From the NCBI RefSeq assembly GCF_024979295.1, contig NZ_JANLCJ010000002.1:372001-436000 (forward strand): 64,000 bases of DNA. The letters run 5' to 3'. The notes under the pieces were generated by a model, which made no database searches, was not told the origin of the DNA, and worked only from the letters and a program-made list of their open reading frames with translations. The position numbers were made by a program, and so were the translations under genes. Source of the DNA: Herbiconiux daphne (lineage in GTDB: Bacteria; Actinomycetota; Actinomycetes; Actinomycetales; Microbacteriaceae). Below are positions 7,344 through 14,786 of this stretch, one piece after another; within the stretch, counting starts at the first letter, position 1; every line of letters begins with the position of its first letter.

Positions 7344-8651
7344 ATGACCATGCGTACTGGCGTGCGGGCCGCTCCCCCGACAGCGTCGCGGCGGATGAAG
7401 GAGCCGTATGCCCCGTTCGACCTGTCGACCGATCCGGAGCGGTTCGGATTGCACACCTCGACGATCGTCACACCGCTCGGTGCCATCGTCGTGCGCTCGA
7501 GCCGTCGGCGCTGGGCTCGCGAAGCCGGAGGCCGCGCCACGGTCATGCTGCACGGCGCGGCGGGGTCGTGGACGACCTGGACCCCGCTGCTCCTCGAGGC
7601 CGAGCGCCGCGGCGAGCCGCTTCGCGACCTCGTGATCGTCGACCTGCCGGGCTGGGGCGACTCGCCGCTGCCCCGGCGCCGGCCGCTCGATGTCGAGGCC
7701 TACGCCCGGGCCGTCGCGGAGGTGCTGCGCCGGCTCAACTACTGGGAGTGGCAGGCGATCGGTCACTCCCTCGGCGGTTTCATCGCGCTCCATCTGGCCG
7801 CGCTGGAGCCGATCGCCACCCGGTCGGTCACACTCGTGTCACCGACGACCTTCTCCGTGGCAGCAGTCGCACGCCACCCGGTGCGCGAGTTCGGGCGGTT
7901 GCCGGCATTCGCGGCCCTGCTGCTCGCGATGCGCGCGGTCGCGCCGTTCGGCCGGGCCGCATCCGTTCTTCTCGGCGGGTTGCGCCGGATCGGGTTGCTG
8001 CCGCTCGTCGTCGCGCCGCTGTTCGCCCACCCGGCACGGGTGCCCGCCGGCGTGCTCATCGCGCTGGCGAGGGAACTGCGGCCCCGCTCCTTCACGATCG
8101 CCGCGCGCGTGGCCGCCGAGTGGGCTGCCGCGGGGTCGGATGGCGTGGGGCGGGACGGTGCCGGGCGGGACGGTGCGGGCCGGGATGCCACCGGCACAGC
8201 TGCGTCGAGGTGGGACGGCACGGGCCCGGATTCGACGGGGCGGCTCAGCGCGGCGTCGGATGACGTGGGCCCAGGGGCCGCGGGGCGGCACGGCACAGGG
8301 CTGGATGCGACGGGGCGAGTCGGTGCGGGGCGGGATGGCTTGGGCCCGGATGCCGCGACGCCGGATGCCGCGGGGCACGATGCCGACCGGTGCGCTGGGG
8401 ACGACCGGTCGTGGCGGCGGATCACGTGCCCGGTGGTGTCGGTGCGTGGTGATCGCGATGTGTTCGTGACCGGCGACGACGATCGTCGGCTCCGAGCGAT
8501 GGTGCCGGGATTGTCGACGGTGGTGCTACGCGAGGCCGGGCACTTCGGTCACATCGAGGCGCCCCGGGCGGTGCTCGGAGCCTTCCACGCGGTGAACGGT
8601 GCCGAAGCGCTCGCGACCGCCGATCGACGCGATCGGGCTCAGCCGGCGTGA
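7344..8651 (+). CDS. Alpha/beta-fold hydrolase with a large Gly/Asp/Arg-rich insertion
   Basis: This 435-residue protein has the alpha/beta-hydrolase core: an oxyanion 'LHGAAGS' near residue 70, a nucleophile elbow 'GHSLGG' with Ser142, the acid in 'VRGDRDVFV' near residue 372 and the His in 'EAGHFGHIEAP' near 400. Between the cap region and the acid strand lies a low-complexity stretch (about residues 264-352) made of degenerate Gly-x-Gly-Arg-Asp and Ala-Thr-Gly units, which nearly doubles the distance between those motifs. The substrate is unknown. The insert keeps the reading frame and does not disturb the catalytic motifs. Confidence 0.85.
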   Translation: MTMRTGVRAAPPTASRRMKEPYAPFDLSTDPERFGLHTSTIVTPLGAIVVRSSRRRWAREAGGRATVMLHGAAGSWTTWTPLLLEAERRGEPLRDLVIVDLPGWGDSPLPRRRPLDVEAYARAVAEVLRRLNYWEWQAIGHSLGGFIALHLAALEPIATRSVTLVSPTTFSVAAVARHPVREFGRLPAFAALLLAMRAVAPFGRAASVLLGGLRRIGLLPLVVAPLFAHPARVPAGVLIALARELRPRSFTIAARVAAEWAAAGSDGVGRDGAGRDGAGRDATGTAASRWDGTGPDSTGRLSAASDDVGPGAAGRHGTGLDATGRVGAGRDGLGPDAATPDAAGHDADRCAGDDRSWRRITCPVVSVRGDRDVFVTGDDDRRLRAMVPGLSTVVLREAGHFGHIEAPRAVLGAFHAVNGAEALATADRRDRAQPA

Positions 8652-8827
8652 ATCACGGTCGAACGAGCGTGCGCCCGACGGTGCTGCTCGGGCTTCGGGG
8701 CACGCACCACCGTGGGGGCATCGTTGCGGGTGGGGATGCGACGGTGTCCGTCGCGCGCCACACCGACGAGAGCGGCCACGATGGCCCAGAGGGAGAGGGC
8801 GCCGAGAGCGATGAGGAAGATGGTCAT
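8639..8827 (-). CDS. Small single-pass membrane protein, probable LAL-regulon member
   Basis: This 62-residue protein begins with a hydrophobic helix ('MTIFLIALGALSLWAIVAAL') followed by a basic Arg/His-rich tail. I chose the ATG at 8827 because an AGGA ribosome-binding site stands just upstream; a longer in-frame version lacks one. The gene overlaps the end of the hydrolase by 13 bp in antisense. A 21-bp dyad motif at 8891-8911, also found upstream of the LAL regulator operon at the same distance from its start codon, suggests regulation by that LuxR protein. Family unknown. Confidence 0.6.
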   Translation of the reverse strand: MTIFLIALGALSLWAIVAALVGVARDGHRRIPTRNDAPTVVRAPKPEQHRRAHARSTVIHAG

Positions 8828-8890
8828 GATGTCCTGCCTGGTCGAGGAGTTCGTGTGAAGGACACGTTCCTCGGTAAGGCGGGTGGTGCT

Positions 8891-8911
8891 CATCGGGCGG
8901 ATGCCCTATTC
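8891..8911 (-). promoter_or_regulatory. Candidate LAL-regulator operator, copy A
   Basis: Read on the minus strand the site starts with GAATAGGGCATC and continues with CGCCCGATG; the core GGGC-N4-GCCC is a dyad. It lies 63 bases before the ATG of the small membrane protein. Copy B at 12214-12234 matches at 18 or more of 21 positions and sits at the same distance from its gene. Confidence 0.55.
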
Positions 8912-8960
8912 CTCCTCATCGCGCCCGGGCCGGCCTAGGACGCGACCAGCCCCGGGCAGC

Positions 8961-11900
8961 TCAGGACGAGACGTGCGCGAAGCTGCGCGCCAGGAACGCG
9001 GCTTCGGTGCGTGAGGTGGTGTTCGTCTTGCGCAGGATGTTCGACACGTGCACGCTCGCGGTCTTGGCGCTGATGAACAGCTGCTCGGCGATCTGCCGGT
9101 TGCTGAGACCCTGGGCGATCAGCGCCAGCACCTGCCGCTCTCGATCGGTCAGCTCGTCTTCGACGCTGCGGGTCGCGCCCTCGGTGCTGTCGCGGCCCCC
9201 TGGCAGTCGCACGAGGCCCACGCGCCGCTCGAGGTCGGCCACCTGGGTCACGATCAGCCCCATCTCGATGCGCTCCGCCGCCACCCGGGCCTCGTCGGCA
9301 CGCAGCCTTGCGGCGGCCCGCTCGCCCGACGCGGCGAGGGCCTCGGCCAGCCGCAGTCGCGCGTAGGGCTCGAAGGGAGCGGGCACGCCGGGCGCCGTGC
9401 AGCGCTCCACCGCTGCTTCCCAGAGTGCACAGTCGCTGCCGGCGTGGTCGGGGCCACCGAGTTCGGCCTCGAAGAGCGCCACGAACACCGGCGCCGTCGG
9501 CCAGGCCGACACGGCGGCCAGGGCCGAGCGGAGGCGGCCCTCGATCTCGTCGGGGTCGACCGGTGACGACTCGCCGCCCGCAGCGAGATCTACGCCGAGA
9601 TCGACACCGCCGGCCCGGGCCGCGCCGAGCACCCTCGCGGCGACGACGAGCAGCGGCAGGTCGTAGGCGGGGAAGGTGCGGTGCTCGGGCGACACGATCA
9701 CCGATGCTTCTCGCCACGCGAGGGCGATGTCGCCCGACGCGAGAGCGATCTCGGCGGCGATGGTCGCGAAGCCGAGCCGCGACTGCGCGTCGATGCGGAA
9801 CTGGAGGCTGAGCGCCGCCCGCCAGGTGCGGAGCAACCGCTCGGCGCCGCTGACGTCGCCACCCCTGAGGGTGGCCTGCAGCTTCTGCAGCTGCAGATGG
9901 GCGCTGAACCCGATGGGCGGGTCGAGCTCGAGCGCGCGGTCGAGGATCTCGTTCGCCCGCCTGGTCTGCCCGAGCGCGAACAGCGGCGCGATGACGTTCG
10001 ACATCAGGATGACGCCCGACGTGCGTTCCACGCCGCGCAGCCGGGCCCGCTCCGCGCCGGACTCGGCGATGCGGATGGCGTCGTCGAACCGGCCGAGCAG
10101 GTACATCGCGTCGGACTCGTTCACCCAGTAGCGCAACCGCGCCGAGTCGTTGCCCTCGGAGAGCTCGCCCGCGAGCGCGAGGTCGGCGAGCCCGGCGTCG
10201 ATCTCGCCGAGCGACAGCCGCGAGATGCCGCGCATGTTGACGGCCACCGACATGCGCGCCCGGGAGTCGACCGCCTCGGCCTCGGCGAAGGCGCGATCGG
10301 CCGTGGCGACGGCGTCGGCGAAGCGAGCCGCGAGCATCAACCGCGCGGCCAGCTCGCCGAGCACGTTGGCCCGCAACACGCTGCGGGGCGACCCCTCGAG
10401 CACGTCGAGAGCCTGCCGCAACAGCTCGATCGACCCGGTGTGACCGACGTTGGCGAGGAACGACGCCTTGTCGCGCAGAAACCGGGCGAACTGCTCGGGC
10501 TCGTCGGCCGACGAGCCCGCGATGGCCTCGTCGATGAGCAGGATGGCCCGGTCGCTCTCGCCCGCGTTGCGGAGGATGTAGGAGGTCTCACCCAGGAGCG
10601 CCACCCGGGTGCGGCCGGCGAGCGTCTCGGCATCCGGAACCTGCTCCCAGAGCTCCAGCGCGCGCTCGCCCATGCGCGCCGCGGTCGCGTTGGCGTAGGA
10701 GGCGCGGGCCTCGGCCATCGCGGTGAGCGACGACTGGAAGGCGGCGGTGAGGTTGTGCGCCGCCATCCAGTGGTAGGAGATGGCGGTGGAGTCGACGCCC
10801 GGTGCGCCCGGCCGGTCTTCGAGGGCTTGCGCGTAGGCGGTGTGGAAGCGCATGCGCTCACCCGGCAGCAGTTCTTCGTGGATGGCCTCGCGCACGAGGG
10901 CGTGGCGGAAGGCGTAGGCCGTGTCGTCGACCACGAGCACGTTGGCCAGCACCGCCTCGCGCGCCGCGTCGTCGATCGCGTCGGGCGAGGCGTCGCTGAC
11001 GGCGGCGAGCAGCTCGTGCTCCACTCGCACACCACCGGCCGCGAGCAGGCGCAGAAGCCGCTGCGTGGGGTCGCTCAGCGTTTCATAGCGGGCGAGCAGG
11101 ATGTCGCGCAGTGTGTCGGGGAACGCCTCGGCGCTGACGAAATCGCACAGCAGCTCTTCGATGAAGAACGGCACGCCGTCGGTGCGCTGGAACACCACCG
11201 CGAGATCGTGCGCGTCGAGCGGCACGCCCCGCAGCGCCGACGAGAGCTGCCGCACCTGCCGCTTGTTGAGCCGCGGCAGCTCGCGACGCGAGACCCGGGC
11301 GTTGCGGTCGAGCTCGGGCAGCCAGGCCCGCAGAGGATGCCCTCGGCCCAGCTCGTCGCTGCGGAACGTGACCACCAGCAGGATGCGCGCGCGCTCGAGC
11401 ACGCGCACGAGAAAGCGCAGCAGCCCGAGGGTGGCCTGGTCGGCCCAGTGCAGGTCTTCGATGATGACGACCAGGGGACGCGAGCGGGCGACGTTCTCGA
11501 GCGCGGCGGCGACGGCGTCGTAGAGGTAGCTGGCCGAACGCTGCTCGCCACCCGAGGGGCCCTGGGCGCTCGAGGGACGGGGTTGCGCCGGCGGCCGGTC
11601 GGACGAATCGCTGCTCGCGCCGATGGTCGCGAGCTCGGGCAATAGCACGGCGAGCGCGTCGCGCGCGGGGCCGGCGGCCTCGAACAGGGCGCTCTCGCCG
11701 ATCTCGGCGGCGAGCGCCCGGAGCGGAGCCACGATGGGCGCGTAGGGCGGGGCGTCGCGGTCGAGGTCGACGCACTGGCCCCGCAGCACGATGGTGTCGG
11801 CCGGAACGCCGGCGATGAACTCGGCCACCAACCGGGTCTTGCCGATGCCGGCCTCGCCGCTCACCGCGACGACCCGGGTCGCGCCGCCGCGGCTGTCGAC

Positions 11901-11966
11901 GACCGCGGTGCGCAGCGACTCGAGGTCGCCCTCGCGGCCGATGAGCAGTGGGCTCGACGTCTGCAT
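8961..11966 (-). CDS. LAL-type LuxR-family transcriptional regulator (ATP-binding)
   Basis: This large regulator has about 1001 residues. An N-terminal AAA/NACHT-like ATPase domain starts with 'LIGREGDLESLR' and a Walker A 'GEAGIGKTRL'; a Walker B-like 'LVVIIEDLHWAD' follows. The middle is a long helical, TPR-like region, and the last ~65 residues form a LuxR helix-turn-helix ('LTDRERQVLALIAQGLSNRQIAEQL', 'SAKTASVHVSNILRK'). MalT-like regulators of this class activate genes on binding a ligand and ATP. I chose the ATG at 11966: it immediately precedes the conserved domain and starts two bases after the stop of the upstream small gene, indicating coupling. Ligand unknown. Confidence 0.92.
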   Translation of the reverse strand: MQTSSPLLIGREGDLESLRTAVVDSRGGATRVVAVSGEAGIGKTRLVAEFIAGVPADTIVLRGQCVDLDRDAPPYAPIVAPLRALAAEIGESALFEAAGPARDALAVLLPELATIGASSDSSDRPPAQPRPSSAQGPSGGEQRSASYLYDAVAAALENVARSRPLVVIIEDLHWADQATLGLLRFLVRVLERARILLVVTFRSDELGRGHPLRAWLPELDRNARVSRRELPRLNKRQVRQLSSALRGVPLDAHDLAVVFQRTDGVPFFIEELLCDFVSAEAFPDTLRDILLARYETLSDPTQRLLRLLAAGGVRVEHELLAAVSDASPDAIDDAAREAVLANVLVVDDTAYAFRHALVREAIHEELLPGERMRFHTAYAQALEDRPGAPGVDSTAISYHWMAAHNLTAAFQSSLTAMAEARASYANATAARMGERALELWEQVPDAETLAGRTRVALLGETSYILRNAGESDRAILLIDEAIAGSSADEPEQFARFLRDKASFLANVGHTGSIELLRQALDVLEGSPRSVLRANVLGELAARLMLAARFADAVATADRAFAEAEAVDSRARMSVAVNMRGISRLSLGEIDAGLADLALAGELSEGNDSARLRYWVNESDAMYLLGRFDDAIRIAESGAERARLRGVERTSGVILMSNVIAPLFALGQTRRANEILDRALELDPPIGFSAHLQLQKLQATLRGGDVSGAERLLRTWRAALSLQFRIDAQSRLGFATIAAEIALASGDIALAWREASVIVSPEHRTFPAYDLPLLVVAARVLGAARAGGVDLGVDLAAGGESSPVDPDEIEGRLRSALAAVSAWPTAPVFVALFEAELGGPDHAGSDCALWEAAVERCTAPGVPAPFEPYARLRLAEALAASGERAAARLRADEARVAAERIEMGLIVTQVADLERRVGLVRLPGGRDSTEGATRSVEDELTDRERQVLALIAQGLSNRQIAEQLFISAKTASVHVSNILRKTNTTSRTEAAFLARSFAHVSS

Positions 11967-11968
11967 GC

Positions 11969-12151
11969 CTACATCGTGCCACCCGCGACCGACATCCGTC
12001 GCAGCCAGCGGCCGACGCGCACCGGCACGGTGCCTGTGGGCACCTGCTGCTCCGCGCGCTCCTGCGCGACGCGCCGGCGCTCGAGCTGCTCGGTGACCTG
12101 CTGTTCGCGGGCCTCGTTGAGCCACGGGAACGAGTATTCGCTGATGTTCAT
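11969..12151 (-). CDS. Small protein encoded upstream of and coupled to the LAL regulator
   Basis: This protein has about 60 residues, starts 'MNISEYSFPWLNEAREQQ', and consists mainly of charged helix (Glu/Gln/Arg-rich) with a basic patch near the end. It has no signal peptide or membrane segment. The ATG at 12151 has a GGAGG site six bases upstream; its TAG stop is two bases from the ATG of the LuxR gene. Promoter region: a dyad operator-like site at 12214-12234 and a perfect 16-bp palindrome at 12184-12199. Family not recognised; it could be a co-regulator or effector of the LAL protein. Confidence 0.65.
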   Translation of the reverse strand: MNISEYSFPWLNEAREQQVTEQLERRRVAQERAEQQVPTGTVPVRVGRWLRRMSVAGGTM

Positions 12152-12183
12152 GATGGCCTCCGTCACCTGTGTCGTTCGATGAC

Positions 12184-12199
12184 TAGAGAGTGCTCTCTA
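12184..12199. promoter_or_regulatory. Perfect palindrome TAGAGAGTGCTCTCTA
   Basis: Two 7-bp arms separated by TG lie about 33 bp upstream of the small-gene start and downstream of operator copy B. The symmetry and position suit a transcription-factor operator or a 5'-UTR hairpin; no matching regulator was identified. Confidence 0.5.
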
Positions 12200-12213
12200 A
12201 GACGGAGGCCGGA

Positions 12214-12234
12214 CATGGGGCAGATGCCCTATTC
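12214..12234 (-). promoter_or_regulatory. Candidate LAL-regulator operator, copy B
   Basis: Read on the minus strand: GAATAGGGCATC then TGCCCCATG; the centre GGGCA-TC-TGCCC is a perfect dyad. It lies 62 bases before the ATG of the small gene that leads the LAL operon, matching the 63 bases seen for copy A. This suggests autoregulation. Confidence 0.55.
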
Positions 12235-12355
12235 AGGTCTGGTCGGCGGCCTACCGGCCTGACGGGTCGCGGGCCCCGACGGGTCGCGGGCCGGGCGGGA
12301 CGACCCGTACGACCCGGCCCGGCCCGGCCCGTGCCGGGCCCGCGGGCATCCCGGC

Positions 12356-12958
12356 CTAGTCGGCCAGGATGAGGTAGAGAGCGCGACGGGCCTCGTCGAG
12401 CTTCTCGGTGGCCTGCGCGCGCTGCTCATCGGTGGCGGCGAAGCGGAACTGCTGCACCACTCCCATGAGCTTGCCGACGCTGGCGTGGAACTCGCCGTCG
12501 GCGGTGGACTGGCCGGCCGTGGCCTCCCAGGCCTTCTGCAGCTCGTCGTCGTGCTCGGCCACGTAGGCCTTGCCCGCGTCGGTGAGTTCGAACTCGGTGC
12601 GACGTCCGTCTCCGGTCGACACGATGAGTTCCTCATCGACGAGCTGCTGCAGGGTGGGGTAGATCGAGCCGGGGCTCGGGCGCCACACTCCCCCGGTCTT
12701 CTCCGAGATCGCCTTGATCAGGCCGTAGCCGTTCGAGGGTGCTTCGGAGAGCAGGGAGAGGATGGCCGAACGCACGTCGCCGCGGCTCGCGCGTTGCGGG
12801 CCGCGAGGCCCGAAACCGGGGCCGAAACCGCCGAAGCCGGGGCCGCCACGGCCGTGACCGTGGGGGCCGCGCTGCCAGCCGGACTGGCCGCGGCCGCCGC
12901 GGAGCGGGTGTCGTTCGTCGTGGACGTCGTCGTTGATGGTGTCGTGAATGCCTCTCAT
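12356..12958 (-). CDS. PadR-family transcriptional regulator
   Basis: This 200-residue protein has an N-terminal Gly/Arg/His/Pro-rich stretch of about 55 residues, then a PadR winged helix ('SRGDVRSAILSLLSEAPSNGYGLIKAI', 'VWRPSPGSIYPTLQQLVDEELI', 'RTEFELTDAGKAYV') and a C-terminal dimerisation helix. PadR proteins repress detoxification or membrane-stress genes and often themselves. The start at 12958 is preceded by a GGCGGA ribosome-binding site. Upstream are two identical AAAGATATATCGGT boxes overlapping a good promoter, so autoregulation is likely. No obvious partner gene lies in the same operon. Confidence 0.9.
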   Translation of the reverse strand: MRGIHDTINDDVHDERHPLRGGRGQSGWQRGPHGHGRGGPGFGGFGPGFGPRGPQRASRGDVRSAILSLLSEAPSNGYGLIKAISEKTGGVWRPSPGSIYPTLQQLVDEELIVSTGDGRRTEFELTDAGKAYVAEHDDELQKAWEATAGQSTADGEFHASVGKLMGVVQQFRFAATDEQRAQATEKLDEARRALYLILAD

Positions 12959-13018
12959 GATGCATCCGCCTTTCGTGTTGATATGGTCTTTAGTATCGCG
13001 AGTGTTCCGCGATGTGTT

Positions 13019-13032
13019 AAAGATATATCGGT
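13019..13032. promoter_or_regulatory. PadR operator-like box 1 (GATATATC core)
   Basis: AAAGATATATCGGT, with the palindromic core GATATATC, overlaps the predicted -10 element of the PadR promoter. An identical 14-mer lies 33 bp away. Confidence 0.6.
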
Positions 13033-13048
13033 ACTTCACGAAAGTCAA
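13020..13048 (-). promoter_or_regulatory. Predicted padR promoter
   Basis: On the minus strand a -35 TTGACT (13043-13048) and a -10 TATCTT (13020-13025) are separated by 17 bp. The -10 lies inside operator box 1. Confidence 0.6.
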
Positions 13049-13051
13049 CCC

Positions 13052-13065
13052 AAAGATATATCGGT
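13052..13065. promoter_or_regulatory. PadR operator-like box 2 (GATATATC core)
   Basis: An exact second copy of AAAGATATATCGGT, just upstream of the predicted -35. The 33-bp centre-to-centre spacing is about three helical turns, placing both boxes on the same face of the DNA. Confidence 0.6.
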
Positions 13066-13100
13066 GACTATTCCGCCTCTTGCGGCGGCGAGGTCCACCG

Positions 13101-14666
13101 CTACTTCGGCGGGTCTTCGGCGAAGACCTCTTTCTCCATGGCGTCGTAGCCCTCGGTCTGCGGGTCGCCGTGCAGACCGCCGCTCAGGGCGTATTCCTCC
13201 TCGGGTGAGAGCACCAGGCGCTTGCGGCCCACCAGCGCGAACAGCGCGATGCCGACCACGAAGATGACGACGAAGGTGATGACCGCCAGCTGGAACGTCG
13301 GTGCCAGCAGGATGCCGAGGAACGCGGCGAACGCGATCACGCCGGCGATCACGGCCCCCGCCACCCCGGTCGGGCTCTTCCACGGCCGCTTGGCGTTCGG
13401 GAAGCGCCGGCGCAGCACCACGAACGAGATCATCTGCATCATGTAGGAGATGACCGCGCCGAATACCGCGATGAACAGGATGATTCCGTTCGCCGCCCCC
13501 GCGATGTCGGGGTTGGCCGTGCCGATGAGGTTCACGACGAGCAGGATGACGAAGCCGATCACGCCTCCGACGAGAAGGGCGACCCAAGGGGTCTGGTTCT
13601 TCTTTCCGGTGAGCGAGAGGAACTTCGGGTAGTAGCCGGCCCGCGAGAGCGAGTACATGTTGCGCCCGTAGGCGTACATGATGCCCTGCAGCGAGGCGAG
13701 GAGCCCGATCAGGGCGAACGCCGAGAGCACGGCCGCGACATCCGCCGGCAGGAACACCCGGAAGCCCGCGAGCAGTGGTTCGTCGCCGTCGCCGGGCGAC
13801 ACGGTCAGCGCCGACGACCCGGTCACCGCGGGGTTGAGGAAGAGCACCAGCAGACCGAAGAACGCGAGCGTGACGACGCCCCAGACGCTGGCCTTCGGAA
13901 TGTCTTTCGCGGGGTTGTGCGCCTCTTCGGCCGCCAACGGCAGCTCTTCGATGCCGAGGAAGAACCAGATGGCGAACGGCAGGGCGAACAGGATGCCGAT
14001 GCCTCCGAACGGCAGGAACGACGAGTTGCCCTCGGTCGGCGCGATGTCGAGCAGCTTGCCGAAGTCGACCGCCCCGTTCGCGATGGCGAGGATGGCGAAC
14101 AGCAGCAGCACGGCCATCGAGATCACCGCCACGACGAGCGCGAACCGGAACCCGACCGAGGCGCCGAGCGAGTTGAGCCCCACGAAGACGGCGTAGAGGA
14201 TGATCCACCAGAGCCATCCCGGCAGCGAGAAGCCGAAGAGCTCCGACACGATGCTGTCGGCGTAGTAGGCCGAGAATAGCACCACCACGGCGGTGGTCAC
14301 GACGTATTCGATGGTCTCGGCGAGGCCGGTGATGAACCCGCCCCACGGCCCGAGCGCGGCCCGCGAGAACGAGTAGGCGCCACCGGTGTGCGGCATGGCG
14401 GCCGACATCTCGCCGATCGAGAAGATCATGGTGAAGTACATGACGATCACGATCGCGGTGGCGATGAGCAGGCCACCCCAGCCGCCCTGGCCGAGGCCCG
14501 GGTTCCAGCCCGAGAAGTCGCCCGAGATGACGGCGGCGATGCCGATGCCCCAGAGCCCCCAGAAGCCGGCGGAGCGGCGCAGCTTGCGTTTGTCGAAGTA
14601 CTCGGCGCCCGCGGTCTCGTAGGAGACGCCCGACGTGTTCCTGATCGCATTGGTCATACCCGGCAT
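13101..14666 (-). CDS. APC-superfamily amino acid/ethanolamine permease
   Basis: This protein of about 521 residues has twelve predicted membrane helices. It resembles the ethanolamine permease group of the APC superfamily ('GIGIAAVISGDFSGWNPGL' in helix 1, 'EMSAAMPHTGGAYSFSRAALG' after helix 2, 'AIWFFLGIEELPLAAEEAHNP' in helix 6). It is divergent from the glutamine-synthetase-like operon, which points to a substrate that is then gamma-glutamylated, such as ethanolamine or a polyamine. The start is uncertain: ATGs at 14666 and 14657 are both possible and neither has a strong ribosome-binding site. Confidence 0.85.
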   Translation of the reverse strand: MPGMTNAIRNTSGVSYETAGAEYFDKRKLRRSAGFWGLWGIGIAAVISGDFSGWNPGLGQGGWGGLLIATAIVIVMYFTMIFSIGEMSAAMPHTGGAYSFSRAALGPWGGFITGLAETIEYVVTTAVVVLFSAYYADSIVSELFGFSLPGWLWWIILYAVFVGLNSLGASVGFRFALVVAVISMAVLLLFAILAIANGAVDFGKLLDIAPTEGNSSFLPFGGIGILFALPFAIWFFLGIEELPLAAEEAHNPAKDIPKASVWGVVTLAFFGLLVLFLNPAVTGSSALTVSPGDGDEPLLAGFRVFLPADVAAVLSAFALIGLLASLQGIMYAYGRNMYSLSRAGYYPKFLSLTGKKNQTPWVALLVGGVIGFVILLVVNLIGTANPDIAGAANGIILFIAVFGAVISYMMQMISFVVLRRRFPNAKRPWKSPTGVAGAVIAGVIAFAAFLGILLAPTFQLAVITFVVIFVVGIALFALVGRKRLVLSPEEEYALSGGLHGDPQTEGYDAMEKEVFAEDPPK

Positions 14667-14786
14667 ATTGGCGTTCAATGGCTCGCCCTGTCTACCTTTG
14701 GATATTACGACCACGTTAATTGCGCCCGGACGGGCTCCGGATGCGTGTGGTCTAATGGTCGGAAACGTCGCGCAAGGAGATTCACT

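Noticed and set aside
9681..11645. A 654-codon plus-strand open frame antisense to the LAL regulator
   Set aside because: Arg/Gly/His-rich composition, no motifs, and complete overlap with a well-supported LuxR-family gene.
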